Assembly: GCF_029167375.1 (NCBI RefSeq)
Contig: NZ_JARFTP010000009.1
Span: 62,001 to 126,000, forward strand
Length of the DNA stretch: 64,000 nt
From: Tsukamurella sp. 8F
Lineage (GTDB): Bacteria > Actinomycetota > Actinomycetes > Mycobacteriales > Mycobacteriaceae
Direction of reading: 5' to 3'
Below the pieces are notes generated by a model, which was not told the DNA's origin, did not search any database, and saw only the letters and a program-made list of their open reading frames with translations. Of this stretch, positions 53,559 through 63,999 are shown one piece after another. How positions within the stretch are numbered: position 1 is the first letter of the stretch; every line of letters starts with the position of its first letter. The translations under genes were made by a program, and so were the position numbers.

Positions 53559-54304
53559 ACGCCGCCGGCCGCTTCCAGGGCGGCTGGGATCTCCACGTTC
53601 TCGACCTCACCGTCGTCGTACGGCGGATAGGCCGGGCTCCCGGAACCCGACGATCCTGTCGCCGACGAGTGCGCGCCGCAGCCGTAGTGCGCATGCACGA
53701 CCCGGCCGTCCGCGGCGAACTCGTTGCCGCACACACCGAAGGCCGCCCGCAGGACGCCGGCGAGCGGCAGATAGAACGCACAGTCGCCGCAGTGGAAACG
53801 CGTGGAGCGTGCCATCTCGGCTTCGGGGCCGAACTCGGACTCCAGCCAGCGGCCGGCGGCCTCGGTGCGGCCCAGACGGGTCATGACGCGCTCCAGGTTC
53901 ACGCCGATCTCGCCGGCGACGGCGTCCTGCTCGGGATCGCCGCTCAGCATGTAACCGGGCTCGAGCCGCGGATCGCCGTGCGCCGGCGGGAGCACGTCGC
54001 CGGGCGCCAGGTCCCCCGCACGGACGCGCTGATCCCAGGGCACCCACGCGGGCGGCGTCAGGGCGTCCGGTCCGGGGAGCAGGGCGGTCTCGGAGACGGT
54101 CACCTCGCCACCGGGGCTGGCTGCGACCACGGCACACCACTGCCAGCCGCGGTACGCGGGGAGGTCCGCCTCGAAGTAGTGGGCCACGGAGAAGTCGTCC
54201 TCTGCGACGGACGCCACATGCGCACCGACAGCTGCACCCTCGTCGGTCTCGAGCGCCGCGCGCGCGACATCCACGGCGGCGCTGGTGTGCAATGCGGAAC
54301 TCAC
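53555..54304 (-). CDS. DUF3027 protein
   Basis: This encodes 249 residues from GTG 54304 (SSALHTSAAVDVARAALE). The family core is seen in VAEDDFSVAHYFEADLPAYRGWQW, LTPPAWVPWDQRVRAGDLAPGDVLPP and DPRLEPGY. A cysteine pair and a further pair (FHCGDCAFYLPLAG, FGVCGNEFAADGRVVHAHYGCG) suggest a zinc site near residues 170-215. Its function is not known. It is divergent from the MFS gene at 54385 and co-transcribed with the sacsin-like ATPase. Confidence 0.85.
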   Translation of the reverse strand: MSSALHTSAAVDVARAALETDEGAAVGAHVASVAEDDFSVAHYFEADLPAYRGWQWCAVVAASPGGEVTVSETALLPGPDALTPPAWVPWDQRVRAGDLAPGDVLPPAHGDPRLEPGYMLSGDPEQDAVAGEIGVNLERVMTRLGRTEAAGRWLESEFGPEAEMARSTRFHCGDCAFYLPLAGVLRAAFGVCGNEFAADGRVVHAHYGCGAHSSATGSSGSGSPAYPPYDDGEVENVEIPAALEAAGGV

Positions 54305-54384
54305 GCGACCAGTCTGCCGCAACACCCACGCAGACCGACAGGTGGGTGCGGCGGCGCCGCGCCCGATGCGGAACAATCGACGGA

Positions 54385-56160
54385 GTGAGCGGACACCCCG
54401 GGGATCGCCAGTACCCGCCCGACGGCAGCGGCCGGCCGGGCGGCGGCGCGTCGCGTCCGCCCCGTCGCTCCCAGCCGCCGGGGCCCGGGCACACGCGCCG
54501 GATCGGAGACACCCGCCGGGAGAGCCGGGGCAGCGAACCGGACGCCCCGCCGCAATACCGGACCAACCACCACCTGCCCCCCATCGATGAGACCGACCGC
54601 CGACGCCGCGAGGAGCGTGCGGAGGCGGCACGCGCACAGCGCATGCCGCGCAAGCTGACGGTCACCCGCGTCGCCGCGATGCGAGGACGGGAATTGACCG
54701 GCCGCGGCATCGCCAAGTGGAACCAGGCCGCCCGCGCCGACGGAGCCGACAAGTCCGGGCTCACGGCGCTGACATACCCGGTGATACTCAACAACGCAGT
54801 CGACGCGGCGCTGATGGTCGCACTGGCCAACACGCTCTTCTTCGCGGCCGCGCAGGCCGAGTCCAAGACCAAGGTGGCCCTGTACCTGGTCGTGAACATC
54901 GCCCCTTTCGCGGTGATCGCACCGTTCATGGGACCGCTGCTGGACCGCATCCAGCACGGCCGCCGCATCGCACTCGCCGTCTCGTTCGCGGCCCGCGCCG
55001 CGCTGGCGATCACGCTCATCGCGAACTGCAGCTACGACCCCGTCGCGAACACCGTCAACTTCGACCCGTGGGTGCTCTACCCGTGCGCGCTGGGCATGCT
55101 GGTCCTGTCCAAATCGTTCTCGGTGCTGAAGTCGGCGGTCACACCGCGGGTGCTGCCGCCCTCCATCGATCTTGCGCGCGTCAACTCCCGGCTGACCCTG
55201 TTCGGCCTGGTCGCGGGCACCGGACTGGGCGGCGGCATCGCCGCGGCGTGCGAGTTCGGGCTCGGGCGCGGCCTGCACATCCCCGGCGCCATGTACTCCC
55301 TGGTGGTGATGGCTGCGGTCGGAGCCTGGCTGTGCCTGCGGATTCCGAAATGGGTGGAGAACACATCCGGCGAGGTCCCGACGACACTGACGTACACCGG
55401 CAAGCTGCGCCGCACCGCGCCGGACGCCGGTCCCGGCTCCTTCGAGGCGGCACACGGGTCCGGAACGAAGGCGGCGACCGCGAAGGCCGCGGCGGCGTTC
55501 AAGCACCTGCGGACCCCCCTGGGCCGCACCGTCGTGACCGGTCTGTGGGGCAACGTGACGATCCGCATCCTCACCGGCTTCCTCACACTCTTCGTCGCCT
55601 TCTACGGCAAGGCGCAACAGGCACACGGCAGCACGGGGTGGCAGCAGCTCGCGATGATCGGTTCGGTGGGCGCGGCAGCGGGTGTCGGCAACTTCATCGG
55701 TACCGGGATCGGCGCGCGCCTGAAGCTCGGCCGACCCGCACGGGTCATCGTGTCCGCGACCGTGTCCGCGACCGCCGCTGCGATCGTCGCGGCCGCGTTC
55801 CACAACCTGCTGTTCGCAGCCGTGGCGACGTTCGTCGCGTCCGGCGCCTCCGCGGTCGGCAAGGTCTCGCTCGACGCATCCATCCAGGACGACCTACCCG
55901 ACGAGTCCCGCGCTTCGGCGTTCGGGCGATCGGAGACCGCGCTACAGCTCGGCTGGGTGTTCGGCGCCGCGCTCGGCGTGCTGCTGCCGCCGACACTGTG
56001 GATCGGCTTCACCACGGTCGCCGCGCTGATGGTGCTCGGCACGGTGCAGACCGTGCTCACGTACCGCGGCTCCTCGCTGATCCCCGGCATAGGCGGCAAG
56101 CGGCCCGAGCGCGCCCCGTCCCCCGGCGGGGACGTCCATTACACTCCCGTCCAACCATGA
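54385..56160 (+). CDS. MFS membrane protein (Rv0876c-like)
   Basis: This encodes 591 residues from GTG 54385, with GACGGA upstream. The first 90 residues are Gly/Pro/Arg-rich and disordered. About twelve helices follow, with FAVIAPFMGPLLDRIQHGRR as loop 2-3, the long PKWVENTSGEVPTTLTYTGK central loop and TLWIGFTTVAALMVLG near the end. M. tuberculosis Rv0876c is similar in length, topology and place. Substrate is unknown. The DUF2771 gene follows by 13 bp. Confidence 0.88.
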   Translation: MSGHPGDRQYPPDGSGRPGGGASRPPRRSQPPGPGHTRRIGDTRRESRGSEPDAPPQYRTNHHLPPIDETDRRRREERAEAARAQRMPRKLTVTRVAAMRGRELTGRGIAKWNQAARADGADKSGLTALTYPVILNNAVDAALMVALANTLFFAAAQAESKTKVALYLVVNIAPFAVIAPFMGPLLDRIQHGRRIALAVSFAARAALAITLIANCSYDPVANTVNFDPWVLYPCALGMLVLSKSFSVLKSAVTPRVLPPSIDLARVNSRLTLFGLVAGTGLGGGIAAACEFGLGRGLHIPGAMYSLVVMAAVGAWLCLRIPKWVENTSGEVPTTLTYTGKLRRTAPDAGPGSFEAAHGSGTKAATAKAAAAFKHLRTPLGRTVVTGLWGNVTIRILTGFLTLFVAFYGKAQQAHGSTGWQQLAMIGSVGAAAGVGNFIGTGIGARLKLGRPARVIVSATVSATAAAIVAAAFHNLLFAAVATFVASGASAVGKVSLDASIQDDLPDESRASAFGRSETALQLGWVFGAALGVLLPPTLWIGFTTVAALMVLGTVQTVLTYRGSSLIPGIGGKRPERAPSPGGDVHYTPVQP

Positions 56161-56173
56161 CAAGGCGCACCCT

Positions 56174-56698
56174 GTGATCCCCAAGCCCAGCCGCAACGTC
56201 GTCATCGCGGCCGTAGCCGCGCTCGTGGTGGCCGCAATCGCGATCGGACTGACGGTGTTCGCAGCGGTGCGGCACAACCGCGACGCCGTCGACCGCCCGC
56301 AACTCAGCGTCGCCGGCCCCTCCGGCCTGCGCTACGTGAGCCCCTACCTGTACTGCGACGACGTCGGGCAGGGCAGGTGTGATCCCAAGGGCAGCCCCGC
56401 GAAGATCCCGCTCGAGCCCGGCCAGACCATCTGGGTCTCGATGCCTTCGTACATCTCCGAGCGGCCCTGGGACGTGTCGGTGCAGTACCTGTTCCCGGGC
56501 GGCGCCTCGACGGTCGAGAACACCACGCACCTCGAACCCGGGCAGTCGATGCTGACCCTGATGTCGAAGCCGGACGCCCTGGTGGCGCAGATCGAGGTGC
56601 ACGTGCCGTCGGTCGTCCAGGACTCGTTCGGCAATCTCCTCACGCAGGCCGCCTGGTCTATCGACACCCTCCCGGCGCACCTCGCACCCAAGCGGTGA
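56174..56698 (+). CDS. DUF2771 protein (Rv0875c-like)
   Basis: This encodes 174 residues from GTG 56174. One N-terminal membrane helix or signal anchor (about 9-30) is followed by a beta-rich exported domain with two cysteines (YLYCDDVGQGRCDPKG) that may form a disulfide. Context and length match DUF2771 proteins, which are conserved next to Rv0876c in mycobacteria. Function is unknown. Confidence 0.85.
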   Translation: MIPKPSRNVVIAAVAALVVAAIAIGLTVFAAVRHNRDAVDRPQLSVAGPSGLRYVSPYLYCDDVGQGRCDPKGSPAKIPLEPGQTIWVSMPSYISERPWDVSVQYLFPGGASTVENTTHLEPGQSMLTLMSKPDALVAQIEVHVPSVVQDSFGNLLTQAAWSIDTLPAHLAPKR

Positions 56699-56705
56699 CG
56701 GAGTC

Positions 56706-57119
56706 CTACGAGTCGAGCTCGCGCGCGATCTCCCGCAGCACCTTGGCGATCTGCTCCGCGTTCTTGCGGTCGGGGTAGCGGCCCTTGCGGAGCTCCTGCT
56801 GCACGCCGGTATCGAGGAGCTGGATCATGTCCTCGATCATCCCGTGCAGCTCGTCCGCGGGCCGCCGGTTGACCGGCTTACGCGTGCGTTGGGCGGCGCC
56901 GCGCGAGACGCTGGGGGCCGGTTCGAGCACGGCGAGCCGCAGGGCCTGCGGTCCGCGGCGACCGGCGGCCATGTCGAACTCGACCTTCTGACCCGGCTTG
57001 AGCGTTTCGACGCCGCCGGGCAACGCGTTGGCACGGACGTACACGTCTTCGCCGCCGTCCTGAGACACGAAGCCGAAGCCCTTCTCCGCGTCGTACCACT
57101 TGACCTTGCCGGTAGGCAC
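56706..57119 (-). CDS. cspB: Cold-shock-domain protein with C-terminal extension (CspB/Rv0871-like)
   Basis: This encodes 137 residues from GTG 57119 ([20 protein letters not shown]). The cold-shock OB-fold has the RNP motifs KGFGFV and DVYVRANAL and spans about 66 residues. The remaining 70 residues are a charged helical tail ([18 protein letters not shown] and [16 protein letters not shown]). M. tuberculosis CspB has the same two-part form. It binds single-stranded nucleic acid as an RNA chaperone. It is divergent from the small membrane protein at 57198. Confidence 0.92.
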   Translation of the reverse strand: MPTGKVKWYDAEKGFGFVSQDGGEDVYVRANALPGGVETLKPGQKVEFDMAAGRRGPQALRLAVLEPAPSVSRGAAQRTRKPVNRRPADELHGMIEDMIQLLDTGVQQELRKGRYPDRKNAEQIAKVLREIARELDS

Positions 57120-57197
57120 CTTCGTTTCACCTGCTCTGTCGAAACAATCAAAAACGCCCCACGAGTCGCGGGACGCCTTGTCAACTATCGTAGCGGT

Positions 57198-57401
57198 GTG
57201 GGCAAGGTGGTTTCGTACGCGGTCCGGATGGGCATACTGCTCTTCGCGGTGGGTCTCGTCGCCATCATCGCGCTGTTCGTGACGCCGGCCGTCGATCACG
57301 GCGTCACCGCCCCGCTGTGGGTCTATCTGTGTACACCACTTGCGCCGATCGGGCTGGTCCTGGCGATCGCCGCCGTGGTGGTGGGCGGCATCCGGCGATG
57401 A
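57198..57401 (+). CDS. Small two-helix membrane protein (Rv0870c-like position)
   Basis: This encodes 67 residues from GTG 57198. Two membrane helices (about 10-30 and 41-63) are joined by a short [12 protein letters not shown] loop. Its stop overlaps the moaA start (ATGA), so it is coupled to moaA. Function is unknown; its position between cspB and moaA matches Rv0870c. Confidence 0.75.
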   Translation: MGKVVSYAVRMGILLFAVGLVAIIALFVTPAVDHGVTAPLWVYLCTPLAPIGLVLAIAAVVVGGIRR

Positions 57402-58390
57402 CCGCGCGTCTGGTCGACCGGTACGGGCGAGTGGCCCGTGATCTACGCGTGTCCCTCACCGATCGGTGCAATCTCCGCTGCACGTACTGCATGCCCGCGG
57501 AGGGCCTCGACTGGATGGCCAGCACCCACGTGCTGGCCACCGACGAGGTCTGCCGCCTGGTGTCGCTGGCCGTGCGCGATCTCGGCGTCGAACAGGTGCG
57601 CTTCACCGGTGGCGAACCACTGCTCCGGGCGGACCTGGCGGCGATCGTCGGGCACACGGCGGCGTTGGATCCGCGCCCCTCTATCGCGCTCACGACCAAC
57701 GGACTGTCTCTCGCCCGTAAGGCGGAGCGCCTCGCCGGAGCCGGTCTCGACCGCGTGAACGTCTCGCTCGACACCGTCGACCGCACGGAGTACGCGGCCG
57801 TTACGCGCCGCGACCGGCTCGACGATGCGCTCGCAGGCCTGCAGGCCGCACAGGCCGCGGGACTGACCCCCGTCAAGGTGAACGCCGTGCTGGGCCCCGG
57901 CCGCCTCGGCGACGCCGTTCCACTGCTCGAGCTGTGCCTCGAGGCCGGATACGAGTTGCGGATCATCGAGCAGATGCCGCTCGACGCCGGGCACACCTGG
58001 GAACGGGATCGGATGGTCACGGCCGGCGACGTACTCGAAGAGCTCGGCCACCGGTTCACGCTCGCGCCCGCGGACGAGGCGCGCGGCAGCGCACCCGCGC
58101 AGCGGTACACCGTCGATGGGGGCCCGGGCACCGTCGGGATCATCGCGTCCGTCACGCGGCCGTTCTGCGGCGACTGCGACCGCGTCCGGCTCACGGCCGA
58201 CGGCCGCATCCGCACATGCCTGTTCGCGCAGGAGGAGACCGACCTCCTGACGCCTCTGCGCGCGGGAGCCACCGACGGCGAGTTGGCGGGCCTGTGGCGC
58301 GCCGCGATGCTGGGCAAGCAGCCGGGCCACGGGATCGACGATCCCTCCTTCCTGCAGCCCGCCCGCCCCATGAGCGCGATCGGCGGCTGA
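57398..58390 (+). CDS. moaA: GTP 3',8-cyclase (MoaA)
   Basis: This encodes 330 residues. The radical-SAM cluster motif CNLRCTYC and the second cluster motif [18 protein letters not shown] are both present, as is FTGGEPLLR for SAM binding. The chain ends in the Gly-Gly dipeptide needed for activity. It performs the first step of molybdenum-cofactor synthesis from GTP with MoaC. moaD follows by 3 bp. Confidence 0.96.
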   Translation: MTARLVDRYGRVARDLRVSLTDRCNLRCTYCMPAEGLDWMASTHVLATDEVCRLVSLAVRDLGVEQVRFTGGEPLLRADLAAIVGHTAALDPRPSIALTTNGLSLARKAERLAGAGLDRVNVSLDTVDRTEYAAVTRRDRLDDALAGLQAAQAAGLTPVKVNAVLGPGRLGDAVPLLELCLEAGYELRIIEQMPLDAGHTWERDRMVTAGDVLEELGHRFTLAPADEARGSAPAQRYTVDGGPGTVGIIASVTRPFCGDCDRVRLTADGRIRTCLFAQEETDLLTPLRAGATDGELAGLWRAAMLGKQPGHGIDDPSFLQPARPMSAIGG

Positions 58391-58393
58391 CGC

Positions 58394-58642
58394 GTGCACC
58401 ACGTGCACGTGCGCTACTTCGCTGCCGCACGGGCCGCGGCGGGCGTCCACGAGGAAGCGGTGCCGGCACCGGATACGGCGACCGTCGCCGACGTGGCGGA
58501 GCTTCTGGCGGAGCTGCATCCCGGACTCGCCACGGTGCTCACCCGCTGCTCGTATCTGCTGGACGAGGTCGCCGTTCGGCATCCGGCGACCACGCAGGCG
58601 AACGGTGTCCTGGACGTGCTCCCGCCCTTCGCGGGCGGGTAG
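58394..58642 (+). CDS. moaD: Molybdopterin synthase small subunit (MoaD)
   Basis: This encodes 82 residues from GTG 58394. The ubiquitin-like fold begins VHVRYFAAARAAAG and ends VLDVLPPFAGG; the final Gly-Gly carries the thiocarboxylate. It partners with MoaE, encoded across rpfA on the other strand. A hairpin overlaps its last codons. Confidence 0.93.
   Translation: MHHVHVRYFAAARAAAGVHEEAVPAPDTATVADVAELLAELHPGLATVLTRCSYLLDEVAVRHPATTQANGVLDVLPPFAGG
58621..58639 (+). terminator. Hairpin at the end of moaD
   Basis: CCCGCCC (58621-58627) pairs with GGGCGGG (58633-58639) across TTCGC, right before the moaD stop. It would end the moaA-moaD transcript and separate it from the rpfA leader. Confidence 0.5.
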
Positions 58643-58678
58643 AACCGGCGTGTCCGCGCCGCGTGTCCCGGAACTCAA

Positions 58679-58694
58679 TGTGAGGTTCGTCACA
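58679..58694. promoter_or_regulatory. CRP/GlxR-type cAMP-receptor site upstream of rpfA
   Basis: TGTGA-GGTTCG-TCACA is a perfect CRP consensus (TGTGA-N6-TCACA). It lies about 420 bp before the rpfA ATG and about 200 bp before the riboswitch, so near the probable promoter. M. tuberculosis rpfA is known to be controlled by the CRP protein Rv3676 through such a site, which supports the call. Confidence 0.82.
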
Positions 58695-58880
58695 TCACAT
58701 TTGGATAACAAGTGTGCAACGAACGGGGTATTCCTTGATTCGACCTGCGGATTTCCCAAGAATTCGGTTGCGCAGCGGCTGCTCGACGGTCACGAACCGA
58801 TAACAGCGAAAGAGATGACATCCGTCCGCGCACCACGTACCGTCGATCGCGGCCGCAGGAGCGGCCCCTCAGCCGGACGC

Positions 58881-59746
<866 letters not shown>

Positions 59747-59766
59747 CCTTCGAGGTCTCTCATACC

Positions 59767-59810
59767 GACGAATGGGTCGGCAGCGTTCAGGCGCTGCCGA
59801 CCCATTCGTC
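59767..59810. terminator. 19-bp perfect stem between rpfA and moaE
   Basis: Positions 59767-59785 and 59792-59810 are perfect inverted copies around TTCAGG. The right arm is the coding end of moaE, encoding its last residues (DEWVGSA). It would end both converging transcripts. Confidence 0.85.
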
Positions 59811-60218
59811 TGTGCCGTCGGTGAAGACCTGGTGCTTCCACACCGGCAGCGCCGCCTTCACCTCGTCGACGAGCAGCGCACACGTCTCGAATGCCGCGCG
59901 GCGGTGATCGGCGGACACCGCGACGACGAGCGCCGGCTCCCCGACCTCGAGACGGCCCACGCGGTGCGACACGGCGACCGTACGCACGCCCTGCGCGCGT
60001 GCCGCAACGGCCGCGACGACCTCGTCCAGGACGCGGGCCGCCGTAGGGTGCGCGCTGTATTCGAGCCGTGTGACCGCCCGGCCCCGATCGTGATCCCGGA
60101 CCGCACCCACGAACCCGACGATCGCGCCCGCGGCCCCGTCGGCGACGGCGCGCTCGTGCGACGGCAGGTCGATCGGTTCGTCCGTCAGGGTCGCGGTGTG
60201 TTCAGCCACGGTCGACAT
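59787..60218 (-). CDS. moaE: Molybdopterin synthase large subunit (MoaE)
   Basis: This encodes 143 residues from ATG 60218 ([17 protein letters not shown]). Family motifs are [54 protein letters not shown] and the active-site lysines in [19 protein letters not shown]. It converts precursor Z to molybdopterin with MoaD. It overlaps the end of mog by about 17 bp and is in the moaC-mog-moaE operon. Confidence 0.95.
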   Translation of the reverse strand: MSTVAEHTATLTDEPIDLPSHERAVADGAAGAIVGFVGAVRDHDRGRAVTRLEYSAHPTAARVLDEVVAAVAARAQGVRTVAVSHRVGRLEVGEPALVVAVSADHRRAAFETCALLVDEVKAALPVWKHQVFTDGTDEWVGSA

Positions 60219-60702
60219 CCACAGCATGATCCCCGCCCGCGATCTGCGTCAGCGCGTGGTCGACCACGGCCCCCAGCACTGCGAGGCCGTCGCGTACGCC
60301 CCCGGGCGAGCCGGGCAGGTTGACGACGAGGGTGGTTCCGGCGATGCCCGCGAGCCCACGCGAGAGAACCGCGGTCGGCACGTTCGGTAGCCCGGCGGCG
60401 CGGATCGCGTCGGCGAGGCCGGGTATCTCGCGATCCAGCAGTGGCCTGGTCTGCTCGGGAGTCGCGTCCGTGGGCGTGACACCCGTGCCGCCGGTGGTGA
60501 GCACCAGGTGCGGGTCGTCTTCGAGGACCGAACGCAGGGCTGCGCCGAGCGGCGCACCGTCGGGCACAACCTTTGCGTCTGGGACACGAAAACCTCTGGC
60601 GCGCAGCCACTCCACGATGATCGGTCCCGTGCGATCGGATACGGTCCCCGCGGCCGCACGGGTGGAGGCGACGACGACCGCCGCGCGCCGCGGCTCAGGC
60701 AC
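60202..60702 (-). CDS. mog: Molybdopterin adenylyltransferase-type protein (Mog)
   Basis: This encodes 166 residues from GTG 60702 ([20 protein letters not shown]), overlapping the moaC stop. The MoCF-binding domain has [19 protein letters not shown] and the [16 protein letters not shown] segment. It adenylates molybdopterin before molybdenum insertion. Longer starts lie inside moaC and are unlikely. Confidence 0.93.
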   Translation of the reverse strand: MPEPRRAAVVVASTRAAAGTVSDRTGPIIVEWLRARGFRVPDAKVVPDGAPLGAALRSVLEDDPHLVLTTGGTGVTPTDATPEQTRPLLDREIPGLADAIRAAGLPNVPTAVLSRGLAGIAGTTLVVNLPGSPGGVRDGLAVLGAVVDHALTQIAGGDHAVDVDRG

Positions 60703-61171
60703 GGACCCACTCCCCGCTCTTGCCGCCCTCCTTGCGGAGCACACGCACGTCGGTGAGGACCGCGGCGGGATCGAGGGCCTTGACCATGTCGTGCAGAGTC
60801 AGCCCGGCGACGGTGACCGCCGTGAGGGCCTCCATCTCGACTCCCGTGGGGCCGGTGGCACGTGCGGTGGCGACCACATCCACAGCCGCGTCGGACAGTT
60901 CGATGTCCACGGACACCGACGTCAGCGGCACGGGATGGCACAGCGGGACGAGGTCGGGGGTGCGCTTGGCCGCCATGATGCCCGCGATGCGGGCGGTCGC
61001 GAGGACATCGCCCTTCGCGATCCGGTTCTCGGCGATCGCGGCGACGACATCACCGGTGGTACGGAACGTGGCCGCGGCCACCGCCGTGCGGACCGTCGCA
61101 GCCTTACCCGCCACGTCGACCATCCTGGCCGAGCCGGACTCGTCGACGTGCGTGAGGCGCGGTTCGGTCAG
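60695..61171 (-). CDS. moaC: Cyclic pyranopterin monophosphate synthase (MoaC)
   Basis: This encodes about 158 residues. The family core is [22 protein letters not shown]-like (here [20 protein letters not shown]), [23 protein letters not shown] and a C-terminal [10 protein letters not shown]. The start is uncertain. No ATG or GTG precedes the conserved [19 protein letters not shown] except a CTG at 61171 that overlaps the Rv0863-like stop; the ATG at 61123 would cut into the conserved start. The CTG is preferred. Confidence 0.9.
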   Translation of the reverse strand: MTEPRLTHVDESGSARMVDVAGKAATVRTAVAAATFRTTGDVVAAIAENRIAKGDVLATARIAGIMAAKRTPDLVPLCHPVPLTSVSVDIELSDAAVDVVATARATGPTGVEMEALTAVTVAGLTLHDMVKALDPAAVLTDVRVLRKEGGKSGEWVRA

Positions 61172-61356
61172 CGGTTCACCTTGGTGACGGGGTGGATGTA
61201 GGGGACGTTCTCCTGCGGGAAGGCCACCTCGCCGAACGGGGAGAGCGCCCCCACCAGCGGGGCCGCGAACTCGGACACGGCATGCTCGCCGGCGTCGGCG
61301 ATCTCGCGGGGCCACCCGTTGTCGACATAGCTGTTGCTCTTCGCGGTCTCAGACAC
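61168..61356 (-). CDS. Small Rv0863-like conserved protein
   Basis: This encodes 62 residues from GTG 61356 ([20 protein letters not shown]), ending [17 protein letters not shown]. It is soluble and lacks a recognised fold. Position, directly ahead of moaC, matches Rv0863 of M. tuberculosis. It is divergent from the Rv0862c-like gene. Function is unknown. Confidence 0.75.
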   Translation of the reverse strand: MSETAKSNSYVDNGWPREIADAGEHAVSEFAAPLVGALSPFGEVAFPQENVPYIHPVTKVNR

Positions 61357-61419
61357 GTGGATATTCTGACACGCCCCGCGGCCGAGCCGGTGGCCACGGC
61401 GCCTTCTACCCTGTACGGG

Positions 61420-63645
61420 GTGACCAGCCCGACGCCCGACGATCCCGTCGCGGGCCTGGCGGTATGGCTGGGCGGCCGCCCGGACCGCGAGCTGACGCAG
61501 CTGCTGGGCGAGCGCAGAGACGTCGCCACGCCCCCGCCCCCGACGCTGACCGTGCTCGCGTCCCGGCTGAGCGCCGGGCCGTCGATCGCCCGCGCCGCGG
61601 AGGATCTGGACCTGCCCGCGATGGCGGTGATCGAGGTCCTCGTCGCGCAGCGGGCGACTCAGGAACCCGTGCCGGCCGAGGCCGTCTACACCGCGCTCGC
61701 GGGCCGGATCACGAAGGCCGGGATCACCGCGCGCATCCGGCGGCTGCGCGCGCTCGCCCTCGCATGGGGACCGGACGGCGCCCTGCGCGTCGCACCGACC
61801 GTTCGCGAAGCCCTGCCGTGGCGAACCCCGCAGCTCACCGGCCAGCTGCACACCGTCGCCGAGCTGCGGGAACTGCTGGACACGTGCTCCGAGGCCGAGA
61901 CCGCGCTACTGCACCGCCTGGCCGCGGGGAACCCCATAGGCCGCAGCACGGCTGCGGGCGACACCGCACCCGCCGACCACCCCGTCCAGCGACTCTTCGC
62001 CAAAGGTCTGCTCGCCCGAGTGGACGAGCTGACGGTGGAGCTGCCCGCCGCAGTCGGCGCCCTCCTGCGCGGTGACGACCCTGCCGATCCGTGGCAGCTA
62101 CGGCCTCCCGCCCTCGACGGCCCCGTCGTCGCCGATGTGGACGCCGCCGGAGCGTCCGAGGCGCTCGAGCTGCTGCGGCACGCCGAGGCCGTGATCGAGC
62201 TGCTGGGTGCGGTACCGGCCCCGACCCTGCGCTCGGGCGGGATCGGGATCCTGCAGCTGCGCCGCATCGCCAAGGCCACCGGCCTCGAGGAGGGTCGCGC
62301 CGCCCTCGTCCTCGAGCTGCTCGCCGAGGCGGACCTCATCGCCGCGGGCGACGTAGGCGAGGAGGTCGCGGTCGCACCCACGTCCGGCGTCGACGGCTGG
62401 CTCGCCGCGCCCGCGCCCGACCGCTGGGCCGACCTGGCACTCGCATGGCTGCGGATGCGGCGCCGCCCGTCCGCCATCGGCACGCGCACCGACGACGGTG
62501 TGATCGGGCCGCTCAGCGCGGGCGCGCGCAGCACCGTCGCGCCCCTCGACCGCCGGGCCGTGCTCGGCACGCTCGCGAAGGCGGACACCGGTGTGGCCCC
62601 GCCGGTGACCGCGCTGCAGAATGCGGCACGCTATGCGCATCCACGCTGGCAGCGCCGCCTCACCCGGGCGTCGATCGAGCACATCCTGGGCGAGGCGGCC
62701 GCCGTCGGGCTGGTCGCGCGCGGCGCGCTCTCCGGCATCGGCAGAGCCGCCCGCGACGGTGACTCGCGCGCCGCCGTCGCCGGGGTCGCGGCGGCGGCGC
62801 TGCCCGAGCCGGTCGAGGAGTTCCTGCTACAGGCGGACCTCACACTCACCGTGCCCGGGCCCATGGCACACGACTTCGCCGCGGTGGTGACGCTGGTCGC
62901 GAACCTCGAGTCCGCGGGCGGGGCCAGCGTGTACCGCGTGACCGAGGGCTCGCTGCGCCGTGCGCTCGACGCCGGCCGCGCAGCGGCGGAGCTGCATGCG
63001 TTCTTCGCGGCGCACTCCGCCACACCCGTCCCCCAGACGCTGACGTACCTCATCGACGATGTCGCGCGGAGGCACGGCCAGCTGCGCGCGGGCGTCGCAT
63101 CCTCCTTCGTCCGGTCGGACGACCCCGCGCTGATCACGGCCGTCGCGTCCGCACCAGTCGCCGTCGATCTGGCGCTGCGCGTCATCGCGCCCACAGTCGC
63201 GATCTCGCAGGCGCCGCTCGCGGACGTCGTCGCCGCGCTGCGTCAGGCCGGTTACCCCGCGGCCGCGGAGAACGCTGCCGGTGCCGTCGTCGACCTGCGG
63301 CCCGCGCCCGCTCGCGTGCCTCCGCCGCGCCCGCGCCCCACCGGACCCGCAGGCCCGACACCGGAATCCCTCGCGAGCGCTGTCGCACGGATCCGGGAGC
63401 GTGAGGCGGAGCCACGATCCGATCCCGACGGCGAGGTGCGCGGCGCCGAGGCGGTGCTGCTCCTGGAGAACGCGAAGCTGACGGGCCGGGCGGTGGTGCT
63501 CGGCTACGTGGACGCCAACGGAACGCGTTCCCTGCAACGCGTCCGGCCTCAGGGGCAACGCAACGGACGCGTGCTGGTGCGCGACGAACGAGGGCTGGAA
63601 CGCGAGTTCTCGCTGCACCGGATCACGGGTGTGCGGTACACCTGA
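61420..63645 (+). CDS. Helicase-associated (Helicase_C_3) protein, Rv0862c-like
   Basis: This encodes 741 residues from GTG 61420. Winged-helix-like segments fill the N-terminal half. The C-terminal region carries the pattern of the Helicase_C_3/XPB-associated domain (EPVEEFLLQADLTLTVPGPM, LYRVTEGSLRRALDAG-like text and LTYLIDDVARRHGQLRAGVASSFVRSDD). A Pro/Arg linker and a WYL-like beta end (VVLGYVDANGTRSLQRVRPQG) follow. No Walker motifs are present, so it is not itself a helicase. In M. tuberculosis it sits beside the XPB helicase ercc3 (Rv0861c); that gene would lie beyond the window. Confidence 0.88.
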   Translation: MTSPTPDDPVAGLAVWLGGRPDRELTQLLGERRDVATPPPPTLTVLASRLSAGPSIARAAEDLDLPAMAVIEVLVAQRATQEPVPAEAVYTALAGRITKAGITARIRRLRALALAWGPDGALRVAPTVREALPWRTPQLTGQLHTVAELRELLDTCSEAETALLHRLAAGNPIGRSTAAGDTAPADHPVQRLFAKGLLARVDELTVELPAAVGALLRGDDPADPWQLRPPALDGPVVADVDAAGASEALELLRHAEAVIELLGAVPAPTLRSGGIGILQLRRIAKATGLEEGRAALVLELLAEADLIAAGDVGEEVAVAPTSGVDGWLAAPAPDRWADLALAWLRMRRRPSAIGTRTDDGVIGPLSAGARSTVAPLDRRAVLGTLAKADTGVAPPVTALQNAARYAHPRWQRRLTRASIEHILGEAAAVGLVARGALSGIGRAARDGDSRAAVAGVAAAALPEPVEEFLLQADLTLTVPGPMAHDFAAVVTLVANLESAGGASVYRVTEGSLRRALDAGRAAAELHAFFAAHSATPVPQTLTYLIDDVARRHGQLRAGVASSFVRSDDPALITAVASAPVAVDLALRVIAPTVAISQAPLADVVAALRQAGYPAAAENAAGAVVDLRPAPARVPPPRPRPTGPAGPTPESLASAVARIREREAEPRSDPDGEVRGAEAVLLLENAKLTGRAVVLGYVDANGTRSLQRVRPQGQRNGRVLVRDERGLEREFSLHRITGVRYT

Positions 63646-63648
63646 GCG

Positions 63649-63999
63649 CTATCGACCACTCAGGCAGAGGACCACGTCTACGGGCCTGAGGGCCTCGTTG
63701 CTGGTCTTGATCCAGGTGGAGTCGCCGCACACGGAGCGGTCGGTCCCACGACCGGAGACCACGTACGCGGCACGGGCGTCCGTGCACGGGACCACCGTGA
63801 AGTCTGTGACCGACCGGCCCGAGCGGCCGACGGCGGCGCAGTCACCGACCTTCGCTGCGCGGACGCCGTCCTCGATGCGTCCGGCCGCGTCCCGGTGGGT
63901 CGGCGCCGCCGTCGTCGGCGCCGCGGTGGTCGGCGCCGCGGCAGCCGAACCCGGGAAAGTCGCCATGGTCTGGGGCGAGGCCTCGTCGCCGTCTCCCCC
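63649..63999 (-). CDS. Exported LppU-like protein, C-terminal part (cut by window edge)
   Basis: The frame is open to the window edge on the 5' side and stops at 63649. A Thr/Ala/Pro-rich linker (APTTAAPTTAAPTH) is followed by a domain with paired cysteines (VGDCAAVG, VVPCTDARA, SVCGDSTW and VVLCLSGR) typical of LppU/LppQ-like mycobacterial surface proteins. The signal and lipobox would lie outside the window. An ATG at 63966 could start a short form but is probably internal. Confidence 0.7.
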   Translation of the reverse strand, partial: GGDGDEASPQTMATFPGSAAAAPTTAAPTTAAPTHRDAAGRIEDGVRAAKVGDCAAVGRSGRSVTDFTVVPCTDARAAYVVSGRGTDRSVCGDSTWIKTSNEALRPVDVVLCLSGR

